Assembly (NCBI RefSeq): GCF_035306705.1
Contig: NZ_DATGNO010000074.1
Span: forward strand, 1 to 64,000
DNA length: 64,000 bases
Source of the DNA: Xanthomarina sp035306705
GTDB lineage: Bacteria; Bacteroidota; Bacteroidia; Flavobacteriales; Flavobacteriaceae
Reading direction: 5' to 3'
Below, in pieces: positions 55,394-64,000 of this stretch (its first letter is position 1; each line of letters begins with the position of its first letter). Below the pieces are notes generated by a model, which worked only from the letters and a program-made list of their open reading frames with translations, did no database searches and was not told the DNA's origin. The position numbers were made by a program, and so were the translations under genes.

Positions 55394-58363
55394 ATGAAAA
55401 ACACCATACTTAAAACGTTGTTTTCCTTTGCATTTTTATTGATTTTAACGTCGGTGAATGCACAAACAACTAGAGAATCCCAAATCCCTACTGCAGTAAG
55501 AGACGTATTACACAAGCTACAATCTGTTGATAATTTGGCTTTAAGGGAACCAGCTGGTTTACTTAACGATGTAGAGAAACAAATTCTGAAAGAGTATTAT
55601 CAACCTTCAAAACTGTCTAATAACACATTCCGGGCCACTGGAGATGTTTACGCTTTAGATGTTAGAAATGATGGAATTTATGGAAGTTTTCCATTAACTG
55701 GACCTTTTAATATCAATCAAGTTGCCTTAATCCCAAATGATATTTATGCTTCCGATTTTGATGTGACAGGTACTTTGTATGCATTGGAAACCACCAATGC
55801 CAATTTACTGTCAATAGATCCAGACACAGGTTCTCTAACAGTTGTAGCCCCTCTTACAGGAGCAGCTGCGGGAGTTTCTTATTCCGGATTGTCATGGAAT
55901 CCAGTGAACTCTACCATGTATGCGCTTACTACGGATGGAGCTACATCTACCTTGTTCACCTTAAATCTAAGCACAGGTGTTTTAACTACTATTGGAAATA
56001 CAGGTACCCCTTTGGCTATTTGGATCGCTATTGATAATGCGGGTATTATATATATGGCGGATATTTCTACCGATAATTTATATACCCTAAGCCCAACCAC
56101 AGGTGCTGCTACCTTAGTTGGACCTTTGGGTGTGGATATATCCTTTGCCCAAGAAGCAGATGTAGATCCAGTAACCAATACCTTATATATGGCTGGTTAT
56201 ATTGGAGGAGGTGTGAATAATATTTACACCTTAGATGTCACTACGGGAACAGCAACAGCCATTGGGACCGTAAATAGCAATGCTGCCGAATTGGGAATGT
56301 TTGTCATTGATGGCCCTATTGTTATTGATAATAATTTTATTTGCGACGATGCTATAACCATTGGATTAGGTGTTATTAATTCCAATGGACCTTCCAATAG
56401 TGCTGGAGGCGCATCCAATGTGTGCCTAGCAGGCGCCACAAATGCCGAATGGTATGCTTATACGGCAACGCATTCAGGGAGTCTGACCATTACTTCCGAC
56501 TTGACTTCCAATACAGGAATAGATACCAGAGTGTCTGTTTATAACAACAATTGTACAAGCTTAGCTTGTATGGCTTCCGATGATAATTCTGGAGCAAATA
56601 ACACATCGACGCTAGTTGTTCCTGTAGTAAGTGGAACCACGTATTTAATAGAATGGGACGATGCTAATAATGCCAATGCCTTCGATTTTGAATTATCTCT
56701 AGATATTTCATGTCCAGATCCTACAAATTTTATGGTTGGAACGGTCACGTATGATTCGGCGACTTTTAGCTGGAATGCTGTAACTGGAGCAACAAATGGC
56801 TATGTGTTAAATGTCTTCACTTCGGGTTCCGATCCTGATGTAGATTCACCTGTTTATACTGAAAATATTCCTTCGGGAACATTGACGGCGACAGCTAGTC
56901 CATTGGCTCCTCAAACCATTTACGATGCGTATATAAGTGCAGATTGCGATGATGATGGGATGTCTAATGCCATTAAGAAGAGTTTCGAAACAGAGGTAGC
57001 ACCTCCAGTTTGTGGTGGAACCTATGCAGATGCTGGTGGTGCTTCAGGACCTTACTTGCCAAATGAAAATACCGTAACAACTATTACACCTGATGTTTCT
57101 GGAGATGTGGTAACGGTAACTTTTACCTACGTAGATATTGAAAGTTCGACTGGTAGTGGAAACCAAGGAGGATGTTGGGATTTTTTAACAGTTTATAACG
57201 GACCAAATACAACTTCTCCTGTTTTGGCCCAAACACTTTGTAGTGAAGAAAGTGGAGGAGGAACCATACCTTCGGTGCCAGGTAGTGTCCTTTCAGTTGG
57301 TATGTCTTTTACCTCTACAGATGTTTCAGGAGCTTTAACCTTTGTATTTACGTCAGATGATATTGTTCAAAAAACGGGATGGTTAGCAGATGTTACTTGC
57401 GGTCCGCCACCAACTTGTGTGACTCCTGGGGCATTCACAAATACAATTAATACAGATACCACTGCAACTTACACTTGGGGCCCAATTGCAAATGCTAGTA
57501 ATGGGTATGTATTTAGTGTGTTCAATAATGGAGACGATCCTGGAACAGGAACTCCTGTATATACTGAAAATGTCGCTTTTGGAACAAATACGGCTACGGC
57601 AACGGGTTTATTATCCGACACTATTTATAACGCATATATTATTGCAGATTGTGATGCCGATGGGATGTCGTCGGCTAGTTCTAACACCTTTACTACCGAA
57701 ATAACACCACCTACCTGTGGAGGTGTTTTTGTAGATTCAGGTGGGGTTTCTGGAAATTATTCAGCGAATGAAAGTACAACAACTACGATTGCACCCGATG
57801 TTTCTGGAGAAGCCGTTACTGTAACGTTTACATATGTAGATATAGAAACTTCTACTGGAAACGGAGCTCAAGATGGCTGCTGGGATTACTTAACCATTTA
57901 CAATGGTCCAAATACAGGTTCTCCAGTATTGGCTCAAACCCTTTGTGGAGAAGAAAGCGGCGATGGTAGCGCACCATCCGTTCCAGGTAGTTTGCTCTCC
58001 ATTGGGATGTCTTTTACCTCTACGGATGCTTCTGGAGCTTTAACTTTTGTATTTACATCCGATGGTAGTTTTAATCAAACAGGTTGGGCAGCAGATGTTA
58101 CGTGCGGACCTTTATCTGTGGATGAATTTGCTTTAAGTCAGTTCAATTATTATCCAAATCCAACAACCGGTTTGTTGTATATCAATGCCAAACAAGTTAT
58201 AGATTCGGTAAAAATAATCAACTTGCTCGGGCAGGAGGTATTGAATTTAAAACCTGGAACCATGAATGCCACTTTGGATTTTTCAAATTTAAGTCCAGGT
58301 GCCTATGTGTTACAAGCCACTGTAAGTGGGAATTTGAAGTCTTTTAAAATTATTAAGAAATAA
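55394..58363 (+). CDS. Secreted T9SS cargo protein with CUB-like repeats
   Basis: The 989-residue protein has a signal peptide (to about residue 24), a repeated propeller-like region (about 70-300: LSIDPDTGSLTVVAPLTG, TYTLDVTTGTA) and a C-rich region with a fibronectin-like segment. Two CUB-like copies follow (about 540-670 and 775-905), each with TYVDIE and CW-D-LT-YNGPNT...PVLAQTLC. The last ~75 residues (FNYYPNPTTG...SFKIIKK) are a type A T9SS sorting domain, so it is exported through the outer membrane and perhaps attached to the surface. Ligand unknown. Confidence 0.85.
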   Translation: MKNTILKTLFSFAFLLILTSVNAQTTRESQIPTAVRDVLHKLQSVDNLALREPAGLLNDVEKQILKEYYQPSKLSNNTFRATGDVYALDVRNDGIYGSFPLTGPFNINQVALIPNDIYASDFDVTGTLYALETTNANLLSIDPDTGSLTVVAPLTGAAAGVSYSGLSWNPVNSTMYALTTDGATSTLFTLNLSTGVLTTIGNTGTPLAIWIAIDNAGIIYMADISTDNLYTLSPTTGAATLVGPLGVDISFAQEADVDPVTNTLYMAGYIGGGVNNIYTLDVTTGTATAIGTVNSNAAELGMFVIDGPIVIDNNFICDDAITIGLGVINSNGPSNSAGGASNVCLAGATNAEWYAYTATHSGSLTITSDLTSNTGIDTRVSVYNNNCTSLACMASDDNSGANNTSTLVVPVVSGTTYLIEWDDANNANAFDFELSLDISCPDPTNFMVGTVTYDSATFSWNAVTGATNGYVLNVFTSGSDPDVDSPVYTENIPSGTLTATASPLAPQTIYDAYISADCDDDGMSNAIKKSFETEVAPPVCGGTYADAGGASGPYLPNENTVTTITPDVSGDVVTVTFTYVDIESSTGSGNQGGCWDFLTVYNGPNTTSPVLAQTLCSEESGGGTIPSVPGSVLSVGMSFTSTDVSGALTFVFTSDDIVQKTGWLADVTCGPPPTCVTPGAFTNTINTDTTATYTWGPIANASNGYVFSVFNNGDDPGTGTPVYTENVAFGTNTATATGLLSDTIYNAYIIADCDADGMSSASSNTFTTEITPPTCGGVFVDSGGVSGNYSANESTTTTIAPDVSGEAVTVTFTYVDIETSTGNGAQDGCWDYLTIYNGPNTGSPVLAQTLCGEESGDGSAPSVPGSLLSIGMSFTSTDASGALTFVFTSDGSFNQTGWAADVTCGPLSVDEFALSQFNYYPNPTTGLLYINAKQVIDSVKIINLLGQEVLNLKPGTMNATLDFSNLSPGAYVLQATVSGNLKSFKIIKK

Positions 58364-58510
58364 GACTTTTGGCTTTTAATAATGGATAATTAAAAAGAAG
58401 AGTGCTGCAAAAGGCTGCCTTCCTTTTCATAAATTTATTTTTATAAAAAAGATTGAAATGTTAAAAGGAATAAATTATTTAACTATATTTATAACGACAA
58501 TTAAATACCT

Positions 58511-58530
58511 TAATTAATTAATTAATTAAT
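58511..58530. repeat. Short TTAA/AATT tandem tract
   Basis: Five tandem TAAT units, 20 bases, ending nine bases before the ATG of the barrel gene at 58540. It probably belongs to the 5' leader. Confidence 0.7.
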
Positions 58531-58539
58531 CAATAGACT

Positions 58540-59127
58540 ATGAAAAAAATGTTTTTATTTGCTGCAATAGCAGTTTTCGGATTAACCTCAATGAATGCTC
58601 AAAACGATTTTGCAGATAAAGCCAAAAATGGTGGCTTTTATGTGGGAGCGAATATTGGATTGCCATTAAGTACTGCAAGTGATATTGCTGCCTTTAACTT
58701 CGGTTTTGATGGCGCTTATTTGTTTGAAGTTATAGACAATTTAGAAATTGGGGGCTTAGTTGGTTACACGCATTTTATTGCAGATGGCGATTATACCTAC
58801 TATAATTATGGCAATGGTAATTATCTTGTTAGAAATTATAAAGATGCTTCTTTTATTCCTATTGCTGCTTCTGCGAGATATTACTTTGCAGACCATAAGT
58901 TTTTTGGAGGCTTAGATCTTGGTGTTGGTGTTAATGTATCAGGTGATGCAAAATCAGGTTTTTATGCCAGACCAAAATTTGGTTTCGATTTAGGAGTTGT
59001 TTCATTAATTGCATCTTTCCAAAGTATTTCAGGAGGTGTTGATTATGGAGACTCATACTATGGAGGAACATATGTAACTGGAAATGGTTTTAACTCATTC
59101 AATTTTGGAGTTGAATTTGGATTCTAA
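58540..59127 (+). CDS. Outer-membrane beta-barrel protein
   Basis: The 195-residue protein has a signal peptide (MKKMFLFAAIAVFGLTSMNAQ) and an eight-strand-type porin-like barrel: aromatic-rich alternating strands ending FNFGVEFGF. The middle contains the tyrosine-rich loop GDYTYYNYGNGNYL. It is the first of two similar genes (next at 59238), which share the pattern of a long YLFEV...NIGL.. strand. Function unknown. Confidence 0.85.
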   Translation: MKKMFLFAAIAVFGLTSMNAQNDFADKAKNGGFYVGANIGLPLSTASDIAAFNFGFDGAYLFEVIDNLEIGGLVGYTHFIADGDYTYYNYGNGNYLVRNYKDASFIPIAASARYYFADHKFFGGLDLGVGVNVSGDAKSGFYARPKFGFDLGVVSLIASFQSISGGVDYGDSYYGGTYVTGNGFNSFNFGVEFGF

Positions 59128-59160
59128 AAAATCAGATATAATTACTATTAAAATATTTAA

Positions 59161-59188
59161 AAACCGAAGTTTGACTTCGGTTTTTTTC
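59161..59188 (+). terminator. Terminator with AAACCGAAG stem
   Basis: AAACCGAAGT / ACTTCGGTTT perfect 10-bp stem, 3-base loop, T7 run. Confidence 0.9.
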
Positions 59189-59237
59189 TGAACACACATT
59201 TTCGAAATAAATTTAATTGAATAAAAAATCAAACCTT

Positions 59238-59771
59238 ATGAAGAAACGAGTTTTAACACTATTGGTAGCTACCTTGTTCAGTGCGTTTACTTATGCTCAA
59301 GCTGGTTTTAATATTGGAGGAAGTATCGGATTTCCTTATGAAAATTATGATGGCTATGATTTCTCTTTTGCTTATTCGATAGATGCTAATTATTTATTTG
59401 AAGTAAACCAGGCCTTTAATATAGGCTTAGCCACAGGATATGGACAGGCTTTTGGAGACAGTTATTATGTTGGTCCTATTTATGGGAATTTTAATACTCC
59501 AGACTTTCAATATGTGCCTGCAGCAGTAGCAGCCAGATTTAATGTTAACAGACGGTTGGTATTTGGTGCTAATATAGGTTATGCCTTTTCTGTAACAAGT
59601 GCAAAAGATAATTTTAATAACAATTATTACGATGGTGGTTTTTACTGGAGACCGATGTTTGGTTTTAATTTAAATGATCAATTCCAATTGAACGTTAATT
59701 ATATTGGAATTAGCGATTATTATTTTTATTACTCGGCATTTAACCTAGGCTTTACAGTAAATCTAAACTAA
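59238..59771 (+). CDS. Outer-membrane beta-barrel protein (paralog of 58540)
   Basis: The ATG at 59238 is chosen because it opens a signal peptide (MKKRVLTLLVATLFSAFTYAQ); a TTG-initiated frame at 59217 adds seven residues. The 177-residue barrel is rich in Tyr, Phe, Asn and Gly and ends FNLGFTVNLN. It resembles the upstream barrel in size and layout (NYLFEVNQAFNIGLATGYG against AYLFEVIDNLEIGGLVGYT), suggesting an old tandem duplication. Function unknown. Confidence 0.85.
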   Translation: MKKRVLTLLVATLFSAFTYAQAGFNIGGSIGFPYENYDGYDFSFAYSIDANYLFEVNQAFNIGLATGYGQAFGDSYYVGPIYGNFNTPDFQYVPAAVAARFNVNRRLVFGANIGYAFSVTSAKDNFNNNYYDGGFYWRPMFGFNLNDQFQLNVNYIGISDYYFYYSAFNLGFTVNLN

Positions 59772-59791
59772 ATGTTTTCCATATTAGAATG

Positions 59792-59821
59792 AAAACCGAA
59801 GCTACTAACTTCGGTTTTTTT
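59792..59821 (+). terminator. Terminator with AAAACCGAAG stem
   Basis: AAAACCGAAG / CTTCGGTTTT 10-bp stem, 7-base loop, T-run. Nearly the same stem as the terminator at 59161. Confidence 0.9.
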
Positions 59822-59931
59822 ATTATAATATCTTGTTAAATGTGCTTGCTTTCTTGTTAAATACTGTTAACAGCACGTCTGTATTGGAAATTCATGACGT
59901 AAATAGTATGTTAACCTTAAAAACAAGAAAC

Positions 59932-60570
59932 ATGAAAAAAATAGTTTTATTTACAGGATTAGTCATTTTTAGTATGAGCGGCATGTTTGCGCAAGCAGAT
60001 TCCAAAGCTGTTCAATTTGGTGTTAAAGGAGGTGTCAACTCTGCTACAATTTCTGGAGACGATATTAACGATGCTAAATCACGAACCAGTTTTAATGTAG
60101 GGGTTTTAGCCGAAATCCCAATAACAGAAAGATTGTCAATCCAACCCGAAGTTATGTACTCTGGCCAAGGTTTTGATGTAAAGGAAATAGATCAAGATAA
60201 TATTTTTGATACAAATGAAAACGTAGAATATCAACTAGATTATATTCAAGTACCAATTTTATTAAAAGCTTATTTGGTTAAGGGTTTGAGTGTAGAAGTA
60301 GGACCTCAATTTGGATTTAAAATTCACGAAGAACTTGATTTTCAACCTAACGCAGATGGAGGTGACATAGAAATTAATCCGGAAGATTCTTATATCAAGG
60401 ATTTTGACACCAGTTTAGCCATTGGCGCTGGGTATAAGTTCGATAATGGCTTTTTTGTAAATGGTCGTTATAACTTGGGTTTAACAAACATCTTTAAGGA
60501 AGATACCATTTTGGAGAATATAGATGCAAAAAATGCCGTTTGGCAAGTTGGACTTGGATTTATGTTCTAA
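59932..60570 (+). CDS. Porin-family outer-membrane protein (beta-barrel domain)
   Basis: I chose the ATG at 59932, giving MKKIVLFTGLVIFSMSGMFAQADS, a clear signal peptide; the 59833 start adds 33 non-signal residues. The 212-residue product has the outer-membrane beta-barrel domain pattern FGVKGGVNSATISG ... LSIQPEVMYSGQGF ... GPQFGFKI ... VWQVGLGFMF. Such proteins resemble PorT-like barrels of Bacteroidota. No partner genes are visible. It is followed by the third AAACCGAA-type terminator. Confidence 0.85.
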   Translation: MKKIVLFTGLVIFSMSGMFAQADSKAVQFGVKGGVNSATISGDDINDAKSRTSFNVGVLAEIPITERLSIQPEVMYSGQGFDVKEIDQDNIFDTNENVEYQLDYIQVPILLKAYLVKGLSVEVGPQFGFKIHEELDFQPNADGGDIEINPEDSYIKDFDTSLAIGAGYKFDNGFFVNGRYNLGLTNIFKEDTILENIDAKNAVWQVGLGFMF

Positions 60571-60590
60571 TCCGTAACTCATAAAAATAA

Positions 60591-60620
60591 AAACCGAAGC
60601 TTTGTGTTTCGGTTTTTTTT
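60591..60620 (+). terminator. Terminator with AAACCGAA stem
   Basis: AAACCGAA / TTCGGTTT 8-bp stem with loop GCTTTGTGT, then T8. Confidence 0.85.
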
Positions 60621-60671
60621 ATGCCTTAGTTTTTGATACCTTTACTATAAACCAAAATACAAATCTATAAG

Positions 60672-61097
60672 ATGAAAAAAATCATCATCATTAACGGACC
60701 AAATTTAAACCTATTAGGAAAACGAGAACCCCAAATCTATGGGAGTCTGACATTTAATGAGTTTTTTGAAACCATTAAGGCAAAATACCCTCAAGTTAAT
60801 TTGGAGCATTACCAGTCTAATATAGAAGGAGAAATTATCGATAAACTTCAAGAAGTTGGTTATTCGCACTATGGAATTATTTTAAATGCTGCAGCTTATA
60901 CACATACGTCTGTTGGAATTGGAGATGCTGTAGCAGCTATTGAAACAGGGGTTGTAGAAGTGCATATTTCGAACACCTTTGAGCGTGAGGAATTTAGACA
61001 TAAATCGTATGTGGCACCCTATGCCAAAGGAGTTATTGTTGGTTTTGGTTTGCAAAGTTATGAGTTAGCCATACAAAGCTTCTTGCTTTCATCTTAA
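60672..61097 (+). CDS. aroQ: 3-Dehydroquinate dehydratase, type II
   Basis: The 141-residue enzyme has the type II signature: NGPNLNLLGKREPQIYG (8-24), with the flexible-loop Arg and catalytic Tyr23, HYQSNIEGE (52-60), NAAAYTHTSVG (79-89) and EVHISN (98-103) with His100. It catalyses the third step of the shikimate pathway by trans elimination. No other aro genes are near. It precedes a terminator shared with lpdA. Confidence 0.94.
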   Translation: MKKIIIINGPNLNLLGKREPQIYGSLTFNEFFETIKAKYPQVNLEHYQSNIEGEIIDKLQEVGYSHYGIILNAAAYTHTSVGIGDAVAAIETGVVEVHISNTFEREEFRHKSYVAPYAKGVIVGFGLQSYELAIQSFLLSS

Positions 61098-61141
61098 TCC
61101 TTCCCAAGGAACAGATTCTTTCCAAATTCTATACAACAAAA

Positions 61142-61166
61142 AAAGTTCCGAATATTCCGGAACTTT
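61142..61166. terminator. Bidirectional terminator between aroQ and lpdA
   Basis: AAAGTTCCG (61142-61150) pairs with CGGAACTTT (61158-61166), perfect 9-bp stem, 7-base loop, flanked by A and T runs. Confidence 0.85.
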
Positions 61167-61192
61167 ATTGTTTTTATTAGTGACTTTATTTA

Positions 61193-62569
61193 CTACAAGT
61201 GAATCACTTCACCATACGCATCAGCAACAGCTTCCATAACCGCTTCACTCATGGTTGGATGTGGATGCACTGTTTTTAAAACTTCGTGTCCTGTGGTTTC
61301 TAGTTTTCTACCTAGAACGGCTTCGGCAATCATATCTGTTACTCCGGCTCCAATCATGTGGCAACCTAACCATTCGCCATATTTGGCATCGAAAATTACT
61401 TTTACAAAACCATCTTTTGCTCCAGAAGCACTTGCTTTTCCAGAAGCAGAGAATGGAAATTTACCAACTTTAATGTCGTAGCCTTTATCTTTTGCTTGTT
61501 GTTCGGTTAAACCAACACTGGCAATTTCAGGAGAAGCGTACGTACAACCAGGAATGTTTCCATAATCTAAGGCTTCTACATTTAGGCCTGCAATTTTTTC
61601 AACACATAAAATACCTTCAGCTGAAGCTACGTGAGCCAAAGCTTGACCAGGCGCAACATCTCCAATGGCATAATATCCTGGGATATTTGTTTGGTAATAA
61701 TCGTTGACTAATATTTTATCTCTATCAACTGCAATTCCAACATCTTCTAAACCTATGTTTTCTATATTGGATTTAATTCCAACTGCAGATAAAATAATAT
61801 CAGCTTCAAGAACTTCTTCGCCTTTAGCTGTTTTTACAGTTGCTTTTACGCCACTTCCAGACGTGTCTACTTTAGTAACTTCAGCAGAAGTCATGATCTT
61901 TATTCCACTTTTCTTAAAGCTCTTTTCTAATTGCTTAGAAACATCAATGTCTTCAACAGGAACTACATTTGGTAAAAATTCCACAATAGTAACATCTGTA
62001 CCCATGGAATTGTAGAAATAAGCGAACTCCACACCAATGGCTCCAGAACCAACCACAATCATTTTTTTAGGAGGTTCGGTTAAAACCAAAGCCTCTCTAT
62101 ATCCAATAACTTTTTTACCATCTTGCGGTAAACTTGGAAGTTCTCTAGAACGAGCTCCAGTTGCTATAATTATATGATCTGCACTATATTCTTTTCCGTC
62201 AACATCGACTTTCTTTCCAGTTTTTAGTTTTCCATAACCTTCAATGATGTCAATTTTGTTCTTTTTCATTAAAAACTGAACACCTTTACTCATGCCTTCA
62301 GCAACATTACGACTGCGTTTTACAACGGCTCCAAAATCTTTATCGAATTCTTTTACAGACAAGCCATAATCGGCAGCATGTTTTAAATATTCGAAAACTT
62401 CGGCAGATTTTAAAAGGGCTTTTGTTGGAATACATCCCCAATTTAAACACACACCACCAAGGCTTTCTTTTTCAATTACAGCTGTTTTTAAACCTAACTG
62501 AGATGCTCTAATAGCAGCCACGTAGCCACCAGGGCCACTTCCAAGAACAATAATATCGTATTTACTCAT
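61193..62569 (-). CDS. lpdA: Dihydrolipoyl dehydrogenase (E3)
   Basis: The 458-residue flavoprotein has FAD-binding GSGPGGYVAA (10-19), the redox-active disulfide Cys41 and Cys46 in CLNWGC, a second nucleotide site GSGAIGVEFA (about 174-183), and the catalytic HPHPTMSE near residue 438. It reoxidises dihydrolipoamide in the pyruvate and 2-oxoglutarate complexes and in glycine cleavage. E1/E2 genes are not adjacent. Confidence 0.95.
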   Translation of the reverse strand: MSKYDIIVLGSGPGGYVAAIRASQLGLKTAVIEKESLGGVCLNWGCIPTKALLKSAEVFEYLKHAADYGLSVKEFDKDFGAVVKRSRNVAEGMSKGVQFLMKKNKIDIIEGYGKLKTGKKVDVDGKEYSADHIIIATGARSRELPSLPQDGKKVIGYREALVLTEPPKKMIVVGSGAIGVEFAYFYNSMGTDVTIVEFLPNVVPVEDIDVSKQLEKSFKKSGIKIMTSAEVTKVDTSGSGVKATVKTAKGEEVLEADIILSAVGIKSNIENIGLEDVGIAVDRDKILVNDYYQTNIPGYYAIGDVAPGQALAHVASAEGILCVEKIAGLNVEALDYGNIPGCTYASPEIASVGLTEQQAKDKGYDIKVGKFPFSASGKASASGAKDGFVKVIFDAKYGEWLGCHMIGAGVTDMIAEAVLGRKLETTGHEVLKTVHPHPTMSEAVMEAVADAYGEVIHL

Positions 62570-62787
62570 CGTATATTTTTTAGTCGTTTTTTGAAGCTAC
62601 GAAGGTACAAAAAGTAAATTTCATTTAACAAATGATGTTTGAGAAAATAGATGTGATGGCATAGAAAATATACTTTTTGGGTATGAGAGTTAAAATGGCT
62701 AGTTCTAAATTCCAGATTCCAAGTTTCAAATTCTAAACTTAATCAACAAACTGTTTACTGAACAATGAACACATCAATAAAAATCTA

Positions 62788-63261
62788 TCATTTTGGAATA
62801 AACTTTAATGCTACGCCATTAATACAATGTCTTTTTCCAGTGGTTTCTTTTGGGCCATCGTCAAACTCATGACCTAAATGTCCACCACAAGTGGCACAAT
62901 GTTCTTCTATGCCCATATACCCGTTTCCACCTTTAGAAAACGCCACATTTCCAGTAATGACTCTATCGAAGCTTGGCCATCCGGTGCCAGAATCAAATTT
63001 ACTTTCACTTTTATATAAAGGAGTTTTACAGGCAGCGCACACATAAACACCTTCAGCCTCATTGTTATTTAATGGACTGGAAAAAGCTCTTTCGGTACCA
63101 GATTCCCTTAAAACATAATACGCCTTCGGACTTAATTCCTTTTTCCATTCAGCATTTGTTTTCGTTACTTCAAACGCGTTTTTATGGCTCGTTTTTTTAT
63201 TTTCTTGACTCATGCAACTTTGCATGCTAATTACTAACAGAAGACTTATAAATAGTTTCAT
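62788..63261 (-). CDS. msrB: Peptide-methionine (R)-S-oxide reductase, lipoprotein
   Basis: I chose the ATG at 63261, which gives a lipobox (MKLFISLLLVISMQSC); the longer frame to 63330 has a polar prefix. The 157-residue product has two zinc CxxC pairs (CAACKTP, CATCGGH), the FDSGTGWPSF motif and the catalytic RHCING near the C-terminus. It reduces methionine-R-sulfoxide in periplasmic proteins. The lipid anchor fits an envelope-repair role. Confidence 0.92.
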   Translation of the reverse strand: MKLFISLLLVISMQSCMSQENKKTSHKNAFEVTKTNAEWKKELSPKAYYVLRESGTERAFSSPLNNNEAEGVYVCAACKTPLYKSESKFDSGTGWPSFDRVITGNVAFSKGGNGYMGIEEHCATCGGHLGHEFDDGPKETTGKRHCINGVALKFIPK

Positions 63262-63385
63262 TTGGATTAAAATTATTTTGGATTGTTGCTCTTTCAGTCG
63301 TAAAACTATTGTTAACTTTACGAACATCATAACAAAATTGTTTAAAACAATGTTATGTCATATTTTAACTAAGGTATGATTTTTG

Positions 63386-63393
63386 TATTTTTG
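63386..63393 (+). promoter_or_regulatory. -7 element TATTTTTG upstream of M48 gene
   Basis: Exact TAnnTTTG, 22 bases before the ATG at 63415; TTTT at 63363-63366 is about 19 bases upstream. Confidence 0.5.
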
Positions 63394-63414
63394 GAGTCTG
63401 ATAAAACATATAAA

Positions 63415-64000
63415 ATGAAATTAAGAAACATAACAGGTATATTGGTTTTCCTATTATTGGTAACGGCTTGTTCAACCAATCCGTTTACGGGTAAACAAAC
63501 GATGGCTTTGGTACCAAATTCACAGTTATTCCCAACAGCTTTTCAGCAATACGATCAGGTACTTAAAGAGAGTAAGGTTGTAACTGGAACTTCTCAATCT
63601 GAAATGATAACTAGAGTTGGACAACGTATATCCATTGCTGCAGAACGTTGGCTAAATGCAAATGGCTATGCAGGTTATTTAAAAGATTATAAATGGGAAT
63701 ACAAACTAATAGACGATAAAACCGTGAATGCTTGGTGTATGCCAGGAGGTAAAATTGTTTTTTACACAGGAATTCTTCCAATTGCACAAAGTGAAACAGG
63801 GGTTGCTGCCATTATGGGGCATGAGGTTGCGCATGCACTTGCAAACCATGGACAACAACGTATGAGTGCCGATTATATTCAACAAGGAGTTGCCTTGGCT
63901 GGAAATATTGCTATTCAGAATGATAACGACAGGGCAGCTTTTAATCAATATTATGGAATAGGCTCTCAAGTAGGAGTCATGTTGCCTTTTAGTAGAAGCC
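63415..64000 (+). CDS. M48-family metallopeptidase lipoprotein (truncated by window end)
   Basis: Only the first ~195 residues are present. They form a lipoprotein signal (LLLVTACST, Cys in the lipobox), then NPFTGKQTMALVPNSQL as in LoiP/BepA-type M48 proteins, and the zinc motif HEVAH (about residue 139-143) after GVAAIMG. It would cleave damaged outer-membrane proteins in the periplasm. It is divergent from the msrB gene, and both act in envelope quality control, which may be chance. Confidence 0.9.
   Translation, partial: MKLRNITGILVFLLLVTACSTNPFTGKQTMALVPNSQLFPTAFQQYDQVLKESKVVTGTSQSEMITRVGQRISIAAERWLNANGYAGYLKDYKWEYKLIDDKTVNAWCMPGGKIVFYTGILPIAQSETGVAAIMGHEVAHALANHGQQRMSADYIQQGVALAGNIAIQNDNDRAAFNQYYGIGSQVGVMLPFSRS

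Noticed and set aside
58511..58530. TAAT tandem tract as a phase-variable switch
   Set aside because: It lies in the untranslated leader of a barrel gene, is only five units, and the sequence is simple AT-rich DNA. Kept as a feature but not as a finding.
59833..59931. N-terminal extension of the porin-family protein at 59932
   Set aside because: The extra 33 residues come before a complete signal peptide and the ATG at 59932 is the natural start.

Overview
The window looks like chromosomal DNA from a marine-type member of the Flavobacteriaceae (phylum Bacteroidota). The evidence is the low G+C content, weak or absent Shine-Dalgarno sequences, many intergenic matches to the Bacteroidota -7 promoter element TAnnTTTG, several TonB-dependent receptors with an N-terminal carboxypeptidase-regulatory-like domain, a DUF5916 protein, a type IX secretion C-terminal sorting domain, and a zapA - 6S-like RNA - rny arrangement. 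No tRNA, rRNA, insertion sequence, prophage or CRISPR array was seen. The genes look intact and there is no clear pseudogene.

Layout. 0.1-6 kb: an Smr-domain protein, an Asp-rich lipoprotein, a class V cysteine desulfurase preceded by an unannotated 35-codon ORF, two small unknown proteins and a YWKNG-repeat lipoprotein. 6-13 kb: a TonB receptor with an M23 peptidase (minus strand), then a coiled-coil protein, zapA, a 6S-like RNA and rny (plus strand). 13-25 kb: a family 2 glycosyltransferase, M61 and S10 peptidases, a TIGR02757 protein, a 1008-residue kinase/M23/aminotransferase fusion, a LolD-type ATPase and a DUF5916 outer-membrane protein. 25-29 kb: a minus-strand operon ending in a His-rich TonB receptor, probably for a transition metal. 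29-36 kb: DUF937, serA, serC, a LuxC-type acyl-CoA reductase, a divergent ferredoxin and an acyl-CoA synthetase. 36-48.5 kb is more accessory: a serine hydrolase, an alpha/beta hydrolase, a FAD monooxygenase with a DnaJ-like Cys-rich N-terminus, a GNAT enzyme, an SGNH hydrolase, and a redox group (YdhR, DUF417, cytochrome b, CxxCH lipoprotein). 48.7-55.2 kb is housekeeping: ychF and a parE-orf-parC operon. 55-64 kb: a T9SS cargo protein with CUB-like repeats, three outer-membrane beta-barrel proteins, aroQ, the E3 gene lpdA, msrB and a truncated M48 metalloprotease.

The observations most worth following up are: (1) the 35-codon ORF coupled by ATGA to the cysteine desulfurase; (2) the inverted repeat after parC, which encloses a promoter and runs into the next start codon; (3) the 6S-like RNA and the possible ZapB-like partner of ZapA; (4) the three-domain fusion protein with all three active sites apparently intact; (5) the FAD monooxygenase with half a DnaJ-type zinc-binding region; (6) the small membrane protein locked between parE and parC. 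Functions are inferred from recognisable motifs only. No database search was run.
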